A program made the position numbers and the translations under genes. A stretch of 64,000 nucleotides of DNA from Mycolicibacter senuensis (GTDB taxonomy: Bacteria; Actinomycetota; Actinomycetes; Mycobacteriales; Mycobacteriaceae): NCBI RefSeq assembly GCF_003284925.1, contig NZ_QMEX01000002.1:62001-126000 (forward strand). The letters are read 5' to 3'. Shown piece by piece: positions 8,129-16,262 of the stretch. The notes below the pieces were generated by a model. It was not told where the DNA came from. It ran no database searches and worked only from the letters and a program-made list of their open reading frames with translations. Numbering within the stretch: the stretch's first letter is position 1; every line of letters starts with the position of its first letter.

Positions 8129-8719
8129 ATGGCACGCGGTGACCGGTCACCACGAAGCGAACATGCGGACCGGACCCGGACGGCACTCCTGGAGGCCGCG
8201 CTGAACCTGTTCAGCGCCAACGGCTATGACCACACCACCACCGACGAGATCGCCCAGAGCGCGGGCGTCTCGCCTCGGACCTTCTTCCGGTACTTCCCGA
8301 CCAAGGAATCGGTGCTGTTCTTCGGTGAGTACGACTTCACCGAAGCCGCCAGCAGAGTTTTCCTGGCCCAGCCCGAATCGGTGTCCGACTACGAGGCGCT
8401 GCTGAACTCCTATGCCCTGCTGGCGCCCGGGCTCAAACGGATCCGCAAACGCATCGCGCAGTACCGCGAGGCGGTGACGTCGTCGTTGGTGCTGGTGGGC
8501 CGGGAGACGAAGAACCACGAGGCGAATGCCGAGACCATCGCGAACGTGGTGGCCCAGCGGCGAGGCTTACCGGCACCCGACGACGAGTGCCGGCTGCTGG
8601 CGGCCGTCGGTATGCTCCTCGTCGAGCGGGCGGTCAACCAATGGCTCGCGACGTCCGGCCAGGCGCTGGATGATCTTATCCGCCAACAGTTCGCCGCCCT
8701 GCCGGCTGTGCTGAAGTGA
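8129..8719 (+). CDS. TetR-family transcriptional regulator
   Basis: 196 aa. The N-terminal HTH reads LLEAALNLFSANGYDHTTTD, EIAQSAGVSPRTFFRYFPTK, with SPRTFFRYF as the recognition helix; the remainder is an all-helical ligand domain. GAGGAGG lies 7 nt before ATG 8129. It sits between the three promoters at 6.95, 7.02 and 9.83 kb that carry TGACAGTnnACTGTCA, so it is the prime candidate to bind them. The TetR at 58271 has a similar recognition helix (SARTLFRYF) and a near-identical palindrome beside it, which supports the assignment. Ligand unknown. Confidence 0.9.
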   Translation: MARGDRSPRSEHADRTRTALLEAALNLFSANGYDHTTTDEIAQSAGVSPRTFFRYFPTKESVLFFGEYDFTEAASRVFLAQPESVSDYEALLNSYALLAPGLKRIRKRIAQYREAVTSSLVLVGRETKNHEANAETIANVVAQRRGLPAPDDECRLLAAVGMLLVERAVNQWLATSGQALDDLIRQQFAALPAVLK

Positions 8720-8731
8720 TCGCGCTGACTG

Positions 8732-9784
8732 TCATCCCCGCGGGTCATCGAACCTGGTGCCGTCCGGGCAGGGCCGGGGCGTGTCCGGTCCGCAGAATTG
8801 GGTGCGCAGGTAACTCGGGTACGTGTCGGTCGGCCCGGCGTATAGCCCGGCGAAGTTGACCGGCACGTCATAGGCGCCGATCGCCATCACGTGCAGGAAC
8901 CCGGTGACCGCCAGCACTCGGAGCAGGGACTTGGTTCGCGCGCCGGCCCGGAGAGTTTCGATGCCGCTTTCGACGCGGATCTGGCCGCGCTTGTTCCGGA
9001 AGAACATCAGAGCGCCACTGGAGCTGAGCACCAGGGACCACAGCACCGGGCCGTAGAACGGCAGCTGAACGGTCTGTCCGGCCCATAACGTGACGGCGGG
9101 GATGGTGGCGGGGTAGCCGACAACGCGGTGGTGCACGGCGAAGATCTCCAGTGGAAACTCGAGGATGAAGACCGCCAACCACCCGCAGCAGAAGGTGCGA
9201 ACCGGCGCCAGGGCCGGCCGGCGTTTGCGGGCGCGGGTCATGCCCCAAAACGCGATCTTGCCCATGACCAGCGGCATCCAGATGTAGACCATGCCGATCA
9301 TCAGCACGGGTTCGGCCATCAGCCGCCCGTCCGGGCTCAGCCAGCCCGGAATGTTCTCGGTCCAGTTGCCGAAGTTGACCATGCCGGCGTTGTAGAACAG
9401 CACGGGCTGGAACCAGTTGATCAGGGGATCGTGCCACCACGCGATCGCCGACCCGATCACGATGGCCGCCTCGACGCACAGTTGACGCTCACGCAGGCTC
9501 TTGCCAACGACATAGACGATGGTGGCCACCGCGAGGATGGGACACGCGATCTGGAAGGCCAGGATCGCGATCCGGCTGCCCCCAGGGATCGGGTCAGGCC
9601 CCGGATCGACCGGCGTGGCGTTTCCGGACACGATCCACGAAATGTAAATACCTGCGGCCAGGACGACGCAAATCGCGCCGACCGTCGACCAAAATAGCAC
9701 CGGCCTAATGGTTTTGATCTGCGTCTGCCCGGCGATGGCCGGCTCGACTTCGCTGAAGTCGCCACTGCTCTTGAGATCTGTCAC
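8732..9784 (-). CDS. AveC-like (spirocyclase AveC family) integral membrane protein
   Basis: 350 aa with about seven to eight hydrophobic segments, including VLFWSTVGAICVVLAAGIYI, ILAFQIACPILAVATIVYVV and WLAVFILEFPLEIFAV. Charged or aromatic loops include WWHDPLINWFQPVLFYNAG and the C-terminal YPSYLRTQFCGPDTPRPCPD. I recognise the sequence style of mycobacterial proteins annotated as spirocyclase AveC family, named after the avermectin spiroketal cyclase; the true reaction in mycobacteria is unknown. GTG 9784 is preferred over ATG 9808 because AGAGGAG lies 8 nt upstream. The promoter carries the same operator as the 6.9-7.0 kb promoters. Confidence 0.7.
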   Translation of the reverse strand: MTDLKSSGDFSEVEPAIAGQTQIKTIRPVLFWSTVGAICVVLAAGIYISWIVSGNATPVDPGPDPIPGGSRIAILAFQIACPILAVATIVYVVGKSLRERQLCVEAAIVIGSAIAWWHDPLINWFQPVLFYNAGMVNFGNWTENIPGWLSPDGRLMAEPVLMIGMVYIWMPLVMGKIAFWGMTRARKRRPALAPVRTFCCGWLAVFILEFPLEIFAVHHRVVGYPATIPAVTLWAGQTVQLPFYGPVLWSLVLSSSGALMFFRNKRGQIRVESGIETLRAGARTKSLLRVLAVTGFLHVMAIGAYDVPVNFAGLYAGPTDTYPSYLRTQFCGPDTPRPCPDGTRFDDPRG

Positions 9785-9821
9785 CGCTACGACTCCTCTT
9801 CGGCGCATTGACGGTTGCCCA

Positions 9822-9850
9822 AAGATGGCAGTTCACTGTCATATTGTCAA
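9822..9850 (-). promoter_or_regulatory. Promoter of the AveC-like gene with operator
   Basis: Reading leftward, -35 TTGACA (9850-9845) is perfect, the spacer is 17 nt and the -10 is CATCTT (9827-9822). TGGCAGTTCACTGTCA (9826-9841) overlaps the spacer and -10 and differs from the TGACAGTnnACTGTCA consensus at one base. The rest of the 200-bp intergenic stretch shows nothing else I can name. Confidence 0.7.
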
Positions 9851-9984
9851 TGGTCGAAGTGGCGCATGGATAACCACCTGGGCCTGGTCGATCTCGTAGA
9901 CCACGGTGCCGGCGGGCCACGCCAATCGTTAGGCTCGCGCGCCCACAGGTGGAGAAGCGCAGGGAATCGACCGACCCGAACAAT

Positions 9985-11160
9985 TCATTTGAGCGTCTCG
10001 GTTGGGACGCCGTAACGGTCCTGGTACGCCGCAACCTGATCGCGCACGGCCGCCGCGTCCAGACCGGTGTCGGCCCAGGTGTAGCGGCTGCCGCCGCCGT
10101 CGCCGGGATGTGAGGCGAGATAATCGCGCATCCGCTGCTCGGTGCTCGCCGGCAATTCGCGGTCCAGTTTGTCGTAGATATCTCTGATGGTGGCGAACGG
10201 ATCGCGCATGAAGTCGGCGAAACGGACATCCACCACCCGGCCCGGCGGCAACGCGCCGCTGTCGCGGAACTTCATTTCACGTTCCAGCCCGACGACGATC
10301 TCCTCCCGGGATTGGGCGGCGGCCTCCTGGATGCCAGGGTCGTCCGATGCCATCCGCCGCAGGTGAGCGGTGAGCGCACTGACCGAGGAGATCACGTTGA
10401 GGGGATCGCGGTGGGTCTGGACGATCAGCGCGTCAGGGTACTCCCGCACCAGAACGTCGAGCTGCCACAGATGGGCCGGCGACTTGAGCAGCCACTGTCC
10501 CGCAACACCGGACTGCAAGTGCTGCAGGAATTGCCGGTGATAGCGGTATGCCTCGCGGTGATCGGCGTCGTACAGCAGCCATTTGTAGTAGTTCGGCAGG
10601 CGGTATTGGACGGAGAAGATCATGCTGCAGAACTGTCCGGCGGTCATCCGCACGCATTCCTGCCCGACGAGCGCCCCCATCGGGTGGAACGTCTGGAAGC
10701 CGGGCATGAGCTGCTCGGCCAGATCGATGCTGGCCTGGGTCTCGGCGATCCGCGGGTCGGTCTGGTAGGTCTCGGGGTCGGGCACCGGGAACGGCCGATC
10801 GACCTCCCAGGTCAGCGGTGGCCGCAGCTGCGGGTCCTGGGCGAGCAGGTCGTAGAGGATGGTGGTGCCGGTGCGCGGCTGGCCGACGATGACGATCGGT
10901 TGGCGGATCTGCTGTTCGGCGACTTCGGGGTGGGCACTGCGCCACCCGGTGATGTGCAGCCGGTTGGCCAGCGCCATCAGCACGTCTGCGGCCGCGATCT
11001 CCACTCCCAGATCGGACAGTCGTGCCTCGTTGATCAGGTCGTGCACCAGGCGCTCCAGCCCGCCTCGCCAGGTCTGGTCCTCGCCGAAGTCATCGCTGCC
11101 CGCCAGACCGCAGGCCTGTTCTATCAAGCGGTCGGGAACCAGGCGTTCGCTCGCACTCAT
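9985..11160 (-). CDS. Sulfotransferase-family protein
   Basis: 391 aa. The PAPS 5'-phosphosulfate loop is IVGQPRTGTTIL at about 91-102, and the second signature is WLLKSPAHLWQLD followed by IVQTHRDPLNVISS. Both match actinobacterial cytosolic sulfotransferases (Sulfotransfer_3 type). Expected to transfer sulfate from PAPS to a hydroxyl group of a lipid or sterol-like acceptor. ATG 11160 overlaps the stop of the DUF1214 gene by 4 nt, so the two genes are coupled and under the TetR-type operator at 12276. Confidence 0.85.
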   Translation of the reverse strand: MSASERLVPDRLIEQACGLAGSDDFGEDQTWRGGLERLVHDLINEARLSDLGVEIAAADVLMALANRLHITGWRSAHPEVAEQQIRQPIVIVGQPRTGTTILYDLLAQDPQLRPPLTWEVDRPFPVPDPETYQTDPRIAETQASIDLAEQLMPGFQTFHPMGALVGQECVRMTAGQFCSMIFSVQYRLPNYYKWLLYDADHREAYRYHRQFLQHLQSGVAGQWLLKSPAHLWQLDVLVREYPDALIVQTHRDPLNVISSVSALTAHLRRMASDDPGIQEAAAQSREEIVVGLEREMKFRDSGALPPGRVVDVRFADFMRDPFATIRDIYDKLDRELPASTEQRMRDYLASHPGDGGGSRYTWADTGLDAAAVRDQVAAYQDRYGVPTETLK

Positions 11161-12242
11161 GGCTTCGCCCCTTCACTGCGCAGACCGACACGCACCTTTG
11201 GCGGCTGCGGGTTGTCCAGCCACCGCAGAATCACGAAGCCGCGGTGGCGCCCGCCGGTGTCCAGCCAGTGTCCGTGGCCAAAGTCTTTGGCGCCGACGGC
11301 GATACGAACTTGCCCGTCGGCGTCGGGTTCAACGCCTTTGTCCGTCACCGAGCTGTGTCGACGCCGCGGCTCCAGGCACTCGTGCCAGATGTTTTCCAGG
11401 GTGACATTCCAGTACCGGGTGTCGGGCGGTTCGAACTCCAAGACCAGCGACTGGTCCGGTTCCAGCGCGAACGTGCCGATCATGTACAGGTTGTCCGGCG
11501 TGGTGTCGGCGGCACCCAGGTCGGCGGCCTGCGCGGTGTGCAGGGTGTTCGACTCGGTCAGCAGTTCGGGTTTGATGGTCCGGTGCAGTGTCGAGAGCTT
11601 GACGATGGTCCAGGCCATCGACGTGAACTGTTCGGCCAGTTCGGCATCCGAGATCGGCCGTGCCTGCGCGTCGCCGATCGGCTGGATATCCAGCGTCGCG
11701 GGCTTCTCTGTCGCGGCGTCGCCGATGTACTCGCGCACCACGATCGAGGACGAATCCTCGGGTATCGGAATCCACTGGGCGCCGTCGAGCTGGTCTGCCG
11801 GCGGCTCGGTGGCCGAGAACACCAACGCGAACTCCCCCGCGTCGAGCCGGAGGTCGTGATCGCTGACGTAGGCGCCCATTCGTCGTGGTGTCATCCCGAC
11901 GCCGGCCAGCACCTGCAGGCCCAGATACGCGGTGCTACCGCGCCGGCCCGTGACCCGGTAGGCGCGGTCCCCGCGAATCATCGCCAGGTAGTACCTGCCG
12001 TCGGGATTGGGCCCGCCGATCATCCGAGCGGGCGTGCACATATCGAAGAACCACGGTGCGTCGGGGTCGGCGTCGACGGACAGTTCCGAACACAGCGCGG
12101 CGGCCCGCGCGACGACGCGCAACCCTTCGAGTAACTCGCGCTCGTTCTGGGCATCGGCCTTCACAGCCTCGGTGATATCGCCAAGAACCTTTTGGACAAA
12201 CGACCATCCCTCCAAAGCCTCTGGCGCCCAGCTGGTTTCCAT
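11157..12242 (-). CDS. DUF1214-domain protein
   Basis: 361 aa. The C-terminal half contains DQSLVLEFEPPDTRYWNVTL and ENIWHECLEPRRR, typical of DUF1214, and the N-terminal half has FFDMCTPARMIGGPNPDGRY. Family function is unknown; in mycobacteria such proteins often lie in lipid or steroid catabolic neighbourhoods. No signal peptide or membrane segment is visible. The promoter contains a perfect TATAAT -10 with a TGAGAC palindrome overlapping the expected transcription start. First gene of a two-gene operon with the sulfotransferase. Confidence 0.75.
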   Translation of the reverse strand: METSWAPEALEGWSFVQKVLGDITEAVKADAQNERELLEGLRVVARAAALCSELSVDADPDAPWFFDMCTPARMIGGPNPDGRYYLAMIRGDRAYRVTGRRGSTAYLGLQVLAGVGMTPRRMGAYVSDHDLRLDAGEFALVFSATEPPADQLDGAQWIPIPEDSSSIVVREYIGDAATEKPATLDIQPIGDAQARPISDAELAEQFTSMAWTIVKLSTLHRTIKPELLTESNTLHTAQAADLGAADTTPDNLYMIGTFALEPDQSLVLEFEPPDTRYWNVTLENIWHECLEPRRRHSSVTDKGVEPDADGQVRIAVGAKDFGHGHWLDTGGRHRGFVILRWLDNPQPPKVRVGLRSEGAKP

Positions 12243-12275
12243 ATCAGGTGTCCTCTCGCACTGCCGGCGGGAAAA

Positions 12276-12295
12276 TGAGACGATGTCTCATTATA
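12276..12295 (-). promoter_or_regulatory. DUF1214 operon -10 box and TetR-type operator
   Basis: TGAGACGATGTCTCA (12276-12290) is a perfect 6-3-6 palindrome. Reading leftward the -10 TATAAT (12295-12290) immediately precedes and shares one base with it, so the operator covers +1. It matches the second palindrome at 12328 in all twelve arm positions. Confidence 0.75.
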
Positions 12296-12322
12296 TCCCG
12301 ATTCCCGTCTCGGCGGCAGGGT

Positions 12323-12342
12323 TACAGTGAGACCATGTCTCA
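12323..12342 (+). promoter_or_regulatory. Autoregulatory operator covering the TetR start codon
   Basis: -10 TACAGT (12323-12328) is followed by TGAGACCATGTCTCA (12328-12342), whose centre contains the ATG at 12335. Only 6 nt separate the -10 from ATG and there is no convincing SD, so the transcript is probably leaderless and the repressor would sit on +1. Confidence 0.7.
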
Positions 12343-12919
12343 GCAGGTTGCGGTCAATGTCCGTAAACGCAAGGCCACCCGGGAACGAATCGCCGACGCC
12401 GCGGCACATCAGGTCAGCGAGAACGGCCTCGCCAAGACCACCGTCGAACAAATCGCCAGCGCCGCCGGGATTGGCCGCGCCACCTTCTTCCGGTACTTCA
12501 GCTCCAAAGAAGACGCCGTATCCGAGGGGATGACCCGCCGCTGGCTGGACCTGATCACCGCAGCGATCGCCGCTCAACCCCCCGGACTGTCCGCACAGGA
12601 CGCCGTGCTGGCCGCCTTCGCCGACCTGGCCGCCGGGTTCGCCGAGATCAGCGACCAAATCAAGGAATTGGCCACGCTGACCCGGTCCTCACCAACGCTT
12701 AACGCATGGACGCTGCAGATCTACGTCGGTTACGAAAACGCGATCGCCGAACTGATCGCTCCGCGGCTATCAGATCCTCCCCCCGATGATCCACGGCCCA
12801 GGCTGATCGGCGCGCTGGCCATGACATCCGTCCGTATCGCGCTCGACGACTGGCTGCGCCATGGCGGAAGCCTGCCCGACCGCGTGCACCGGGCGTTGAC
12901 GTCCGTGTCGTTTCGTTAG
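12335..12919 (+). CDS. TetR-family repressor, probably autoregulated
   Basis: 194 aa. The HTH spans about 20-65: RERIADAAAHQVSENGLAKT, then VEQIASAAGIGRATFFRYFS. The rest is a typical helical sensor domain. ATG 12335 is chosen because an upstream in-frame ATG (12248) would read through the two palindromes and promoter. It is divergent from the DUF1214/sulfotransferase operon and shares TGAGACnnnGTCTCA operators with it, the classic arrangement of a local repressor. Ligand is probably an intermediate or substrate of that operon. Confidence 0.9.
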   Translation: MSQQVAVNVRKRKATRERIADAAAHQVSENGLAKTTVEQIASAAGIGRATFFRYFSSKEDAVSEGMTRRWLDLITAAIAAQPPGLSAQDAVLAAFADLAAGFAEISDQIKELATLTRSSPTLNAWTLQIYVGYENAIAELIAPRLSDPPPDDPRPRLIGALAMTSVRIALDDWLRHGGSLPDRVHRALTSVSFR

Positions 12920-12939
12920 CTATTGCTCGCACGGCACGC

Positions 12940-13959
12940 TCATGCGCGCCCGTTGATACCCAATATGTCGCTGATGTCGCGCGCCGGATCGCCGTCCTCC
13001 AGATAGGAGTAGTCACCGGCCTGCTGCCGTGCCACCAGCGCGGAGTAGACCTTGCGGTATCGCAGACCGGCCTTGTCGAATCGCGAGCTGAGGTCCCGCT
13101 TGTCGTCGACGTCCACATAGTTCGCGTTCTGCTTGCGCACCGCCCAGTTGTCCTGGCGACCGACCACGTGGGAGGTCAGCGGGAACAGCTGACGGGCCAG
13201 CCAGGGCAGATGCTGTGGGTTGTAGCTGACGGGGGTCCTTGTCCGGGTGGCTGTCTCGGGATTGCAGGGGTGCAGCATGCGCATCGACATGCCGGGGTTG
13301 AAGTCCCCATGCAGGATGCACAACCCACTGCGCACGTGAGTGACGGTGACGACCCGGATGTTCTGGGTCTTGGCGCCTTTGACGAACGGGCGCTGCGCAT
13401 CGGGGATAGGACGGCCGTGGGCGGTCCGGACCATGGTCACGACCTCAGAGGTTGACTCCACTTCCACCACATCATCTTCGGATAGTGCGTCGCCGGTGAG
13501 TTTGGAATGCAGGAAGTCCGCGTGCGTCAAGTCGAGCAGGTTCTCGGCGACCAGTTCGTAGGTGCAGTCGAACACCACGTTGCCCTGGAATCGTACGGGC
13601 ATCCCGTCCATGGGTAGATGCGGGATCTGCGGGATGAGATCCGGCGACGCATTACCGGGATCGCCGTACCACACCCAGCAGTATCCGTACCGCAGGGCGG
13701 TGAGGTATTCACCGGTTCCGTGCGTGAGTTCTCCGCACCGACGACGGTCCGGCGGGGTACCCGGCAGGTCTTCGGTGGCCCGAATCCGGTCTCCGTCTCG
13801 CCATAGGATCACCGGCGCCCCGTGCATCGCGCGGCGCACCGGTCGCCGACCCACCCGCAATGCGTGCACCAGCGGTATCCAGGTGTCGCGCAGAGCGAAT
13901 TCGCCGGGACGGAATCGCGAAGGGGCTTTGGTGTGTTGCGGCACAACACTTGTGGTCAT
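12940..13959 (-). CDS. Rieske-type oxygenase catalytic protein lacking the [2Fe-2S] cluster domain (paralogue B)
   Basis: 339 aa. The C-terminal catalytic domain is intact: NLLDLTHADFLHS supplies N140, D143, H146 and H151, matching the NxxDxxHxxxxH mononuclear-iron motif of vanillate demethylase and dicamba monooxygenase, and GRQDNWAVRKQN (D270) fits the distal Asp position. The N-terminal ALRDTWIPLVHAL, DGDRIRATED and LRYGYCWVWYGDPGNA align with the flanks of a Rieske domain. The stretch that should hold CxH and CxxH is replaced by about 25 residues (61-88) with no such ligands. The protein therefore cannot receive electrons through its own cluster. AAGGAGG precedes ATG 13959. Last gene of the operon from 17410. 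Confidence 0.9.
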   Translation of the reverse strand: MTTSVVPQHTKAPSRFRPGEFALRDTWIPLVHALRVGRRPVRRAMHGAPVILWRDGDRIRATEDLPGTPPDRRRCGELTHGTGEYLTALRYGYCWVWYGDPGNASPDLIPQIPHLPMDGMPVRFQGNVVFDCTYELVAENLLDLTHADFLHSKLTGDALSEDDVVEVESTSEVVTMVRTAHGRPIPDAQRPFVKGAKTQNIRVVTVTHVRSGLCILHGDFNPGMSMRMLHPCNPETATRTRTPVSYNPQHLPWLARQLFPLTSHVVGRQDNWAVRKQNANYVDVDDKRDLSSRFDKAGLRYRKVYSALVARQQAGDYSYLEDGDPARDISDILGINGRA

Positions 13960-13983
13960 GGCGATCCTCCTTCTCGTCTGTGG

Positions 13984-15216
13984 TCAGCTGCCGAACATCA
14001 GATGCAGCCGCAGGAAGCCCCGCAGCATCGGGTTGGGGTTGCGCTCCGGAGCCTTGTCGGCATCCAGGCGCAGGTCGGTCATCCGTGGCAGCAGTCGCTC
14101 TAACGCAATGCGGCCCTCGGCGCGGGCCAGTTGGGCGCCCAGGCAGAAGTGCGTTCCGAGTCCGAACGTGAGATGTGGTCTGGTGCCGGCGTGCGCGCGG
14201 CGATCCATGACCAGCGCGTCCGGCTCCGGGAACGCGCCTTCGTCGTGATTGGCCGACCCGTACATGACGAACACGGTTGCCCCCCGCGGAATGGCGACAC
14301 CGGCGAACTCGACGTCGCGAGTCGGGAACCGCGGCAAGCCCTGAGCCGGCGCCTCCAGCCGCAACATCTCCTCGATGAACGCCGGAATCGTCGACGGATC
14401 GTCGCGCAGCGACTGCGCCAGCGCCGGTTCGGTGGCCAGCCGGTGCAACGAGCTGGTGAGCATGAACATGGTGGTTTCGTTGCCGCCCACCAGGAAGTTC
14501 TTCGCGACATTGACGATCTGTACGTCGGTCAACCGCTGCCCGTCCAACTCGGCGGTGGCGAGCAGCGAGAACAGATCGTCGCGCGGATTCTCACGCCGAT
14601 CGGCGATAAGCGTCAGGAAAAAGTCGCTCTTCTCCGCGATGTGGCGCGCCACCTCGGCTTGACGCTCGGGTGTCTGGGGCCCCGCAGTTCGGCTCATGAT
14701 CTCGTCGGCCCAGAACAACAGCTTGTCGCGCATCGAAAGATCTGCGCCCAACGCATGTGCGGTGACCGTCGCGGGCAGCGGCCGGGCAAATTCCGACGCG
14801 AACTCCACGTGGCCTCGATCGATCCAGCCCGCGGCGAGGTCGTCGACGATCGCGGTGATGCTCGGCTCCATGGCTTTGACCTTGGCCGCGTTGAACACCT
14901 TGCTCACCAGTGCGCGCACCCGCGCCTGCTCCGGCGGGTCGTTGTCGAGCAGGGTCGGTATCTCGGGGCAGGCTGCCAGGATGGTGTCCAATTCGTCCTG
15001 GTTCTGCGGCGGCCCGAACCAGGCGAACGGGTTAAGCGGTGCCCGCGAGGAGAAGGTTTCCGGATCCTTGAGGATCCGCACCACGTCGTCGTACCGGGTC
15101 ACGAGAAACACGCCGGGTGCGATCTCGACGGCCGGTGCGTTCTCGCGCAGCGCCCGGTAGGCGGGGAACGGGCACTCGATCATCGTGGCGTCGAGCGCGG
15201 GCAGCGAGCTGGTCAT
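13984..15216 (-). CDS. Cytochrome P450 monooxygenase
   Basis: 410 aa. I-helix GGNETT (244-249), K-helix E283xxR286 and heme loop FGLGTHFCLG with Cys358 are all present. The I-helix sequence differs from the AGLDT type of the P450s at 241 and 22592, so it belongs to another subfamily. AGGAGG lies 3 nt before ATG 15216, 17 nt after the stop of catalytic paralogue A; 24 nt after its own stop, paralogue B starts. Its position inside the split Rieske operon suggests a second oxidation on the same substrate. Substrate unknown. Confidence 0.93.
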   Translation of the reverse strand: MTSSLPALDATMIECPFPAYRALRENAPAVEIAPGVFLVTRYDDVVRILKDPETFSSRAPLNPFAWFGPPQNQDELDTILAACPEIPTLLDNDPPEQARVRALVSKVFNAAKVKAMEPSITAIVDDLAAGWIDRGHVEFASEFARPLPATVTAHALGADLSMRDKLLFWADEIMSRTAGPQTPERQAEVARHIAEKSDFFLTLIADRRENPRDDLFSLLATAELDGQRLTDVQIVNVAKNFLVGGNETTMFMLTSSLHRLATEPALAQSLRDDPSTIPAFIEEMLRLEAPAQGLPRFPTRDVEFAGVAIPRGATVFVMYGSANHDEGAFPEPDALVMDRRAHAGTRPHLTFGLGTHFCLGAQLARAEGRIALERLLPRMTDLRLDADKAPERNPNPMLRGFLRLHLMFGS

Positions 15217-15233
15217 GATCCTCCTGGGAAGGG

Positions 15234-16262
15234 TCAGGGTCGGGTGTTGATGCCGAGTTCCTCGGACGTGTCGCGGGCGATGGCGGCGTCGGGCAGGTAG
15301 GAGAAATCTCCCGCCTGCTGGCGTGTGACCAGCTGCTGGTAGAGCTTGCGGTAGCGCAGGCTGGCTTTGTCGAAGCGGGAGCTCAGGTCCGCCCGGTCGG
15401 GCCGCCGCCGGCCGGGATTGACGTAGTTGGCGTTCTGCCTGCGCAGCGCCCAGTTGTCCTGTCGCCCCACAGGATGCGCGGACAACGGGAACAGCGCACG
15501 GCCCAGTGCGGGCATGTGTTTCGGGTTGAACGTCGCGGGCACCCGGCACCGGGTGCGGCTCTCGGGATTGGTGGGATGGATCATCGGCATCGCCATGCCG
15601 GGGTTGAAATCCCCGTGTAGAACACAAAGGCCGCTGCGTACGTAGGTGATCGTGACCGCCCGGACGTTCTGGGTGGTGGCTCCCCTGGCCAGTGCCTTCT
15701 GTATCTGCGGAATCGGCCGGCCGTGCGCGGTACGGATCATGGTGACCGTTTCCGACGTGGACTGCACGTCGATGACGTCGTCCTCCGACAGGGCGTCGCC
15801 GGTCAGCTTGGAGTGCAGGAAATCCGCGTGAGTCAGGTCGAGCAGGTTCTCACACACCAGCTCGTAGGTGCAGTCGTAGACCACCGTCGCCTCGAATCGG
15901 CGCGGTAGTCCTTCCTGCGGCGTGTGCGGGATGCAGGGCAGCAGATCGGGCGAGGCATTATCGGGGTCGCCGTACCAGACCCACGCGTAGCCGTAGCGCT
16001 CGATGAGTGGATAGTGGCCGGTCCGGTCAAGGAACCCCGAATCCGGGCGCCGCGACGACGGGGTCTCGGGTTCCGCGTCGGCGGCTAACACCGATCCGTC
16101 CCGGCCGCGATAGAACACCACCGGTTCGCCGTGCACGGTGCGCCGAACCGGCCGACGCCTGATCTGATTGGTGTGCACAAGCGGGAACCAGGTATCGCGC
16201 AGCGCAAAACTGCCGGGCTGGAAGACTTTCGGTGCGCTCGGTGCCTTGATCGTCTGGGTCAT
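15234..16262 (-). CDS. Rieske-type oxygenase catalytic protein lacking the [2Fe-2S] cluster domain (paralogue A)
   Basis: 342 aa, strongly similar to the protein at 12940-13959 along its length. The iron motif NLLDLTHADFLH gives N139, D142, H145, H150; D269 lies in GRQDNWALRRQN. The N-terminal ALRDTWFPLVHTN and ERYGYAWVWYGDPDNA match the edges of a Rieske domain, but between them (about 55-85) there is no CxH or CxxH pair. ATG 16262 overlaps the stop of the Rieske-only gene by 4 nt (ATGA), with GAGGGG just upstream, so the two proteins are translationally coupled. This supports a complex in which the Rieske-only protein donates electrons. Confidence 0.9.
   Translation of the reverse strand: MTQTIKAPSAPKVFQPGSFALRDTWFPLVHTNQIRRRPVRRTVHGEPVVFYRGRDGSVLAADAEPETPSSRRPDSGFLDRTGHYPLIERYGYAWVWYGDPDNASPDLLPCIPHTPQEGLPRRFEATVVYDCTYELVCENLLDLTHADFLHSKLTGDALSEDDVIDVQSTSETVTMIRTAHGRPIPQIQKALARGATTQNVRAVTITYVRSGLCVLHGDFNPGMAMPMIHPTNPESRTRCRVPATFNPKHMPALGRALFPLSAHPVGRQDNWALRRQNANYVNPGRRRPDRADLSSRFDKASLRYRKLYQQLVTRQQAGDFSYLPDAAIARDTSEELGINTRP

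Noticed and set aside
12940..16262. Frameshift as explanation for the missing Rieske domains
   Set aside because: Both paralogues have the same shortened, in-frame linker with colinear flanks and no alternative frame containing CxH or CxxH pairs.
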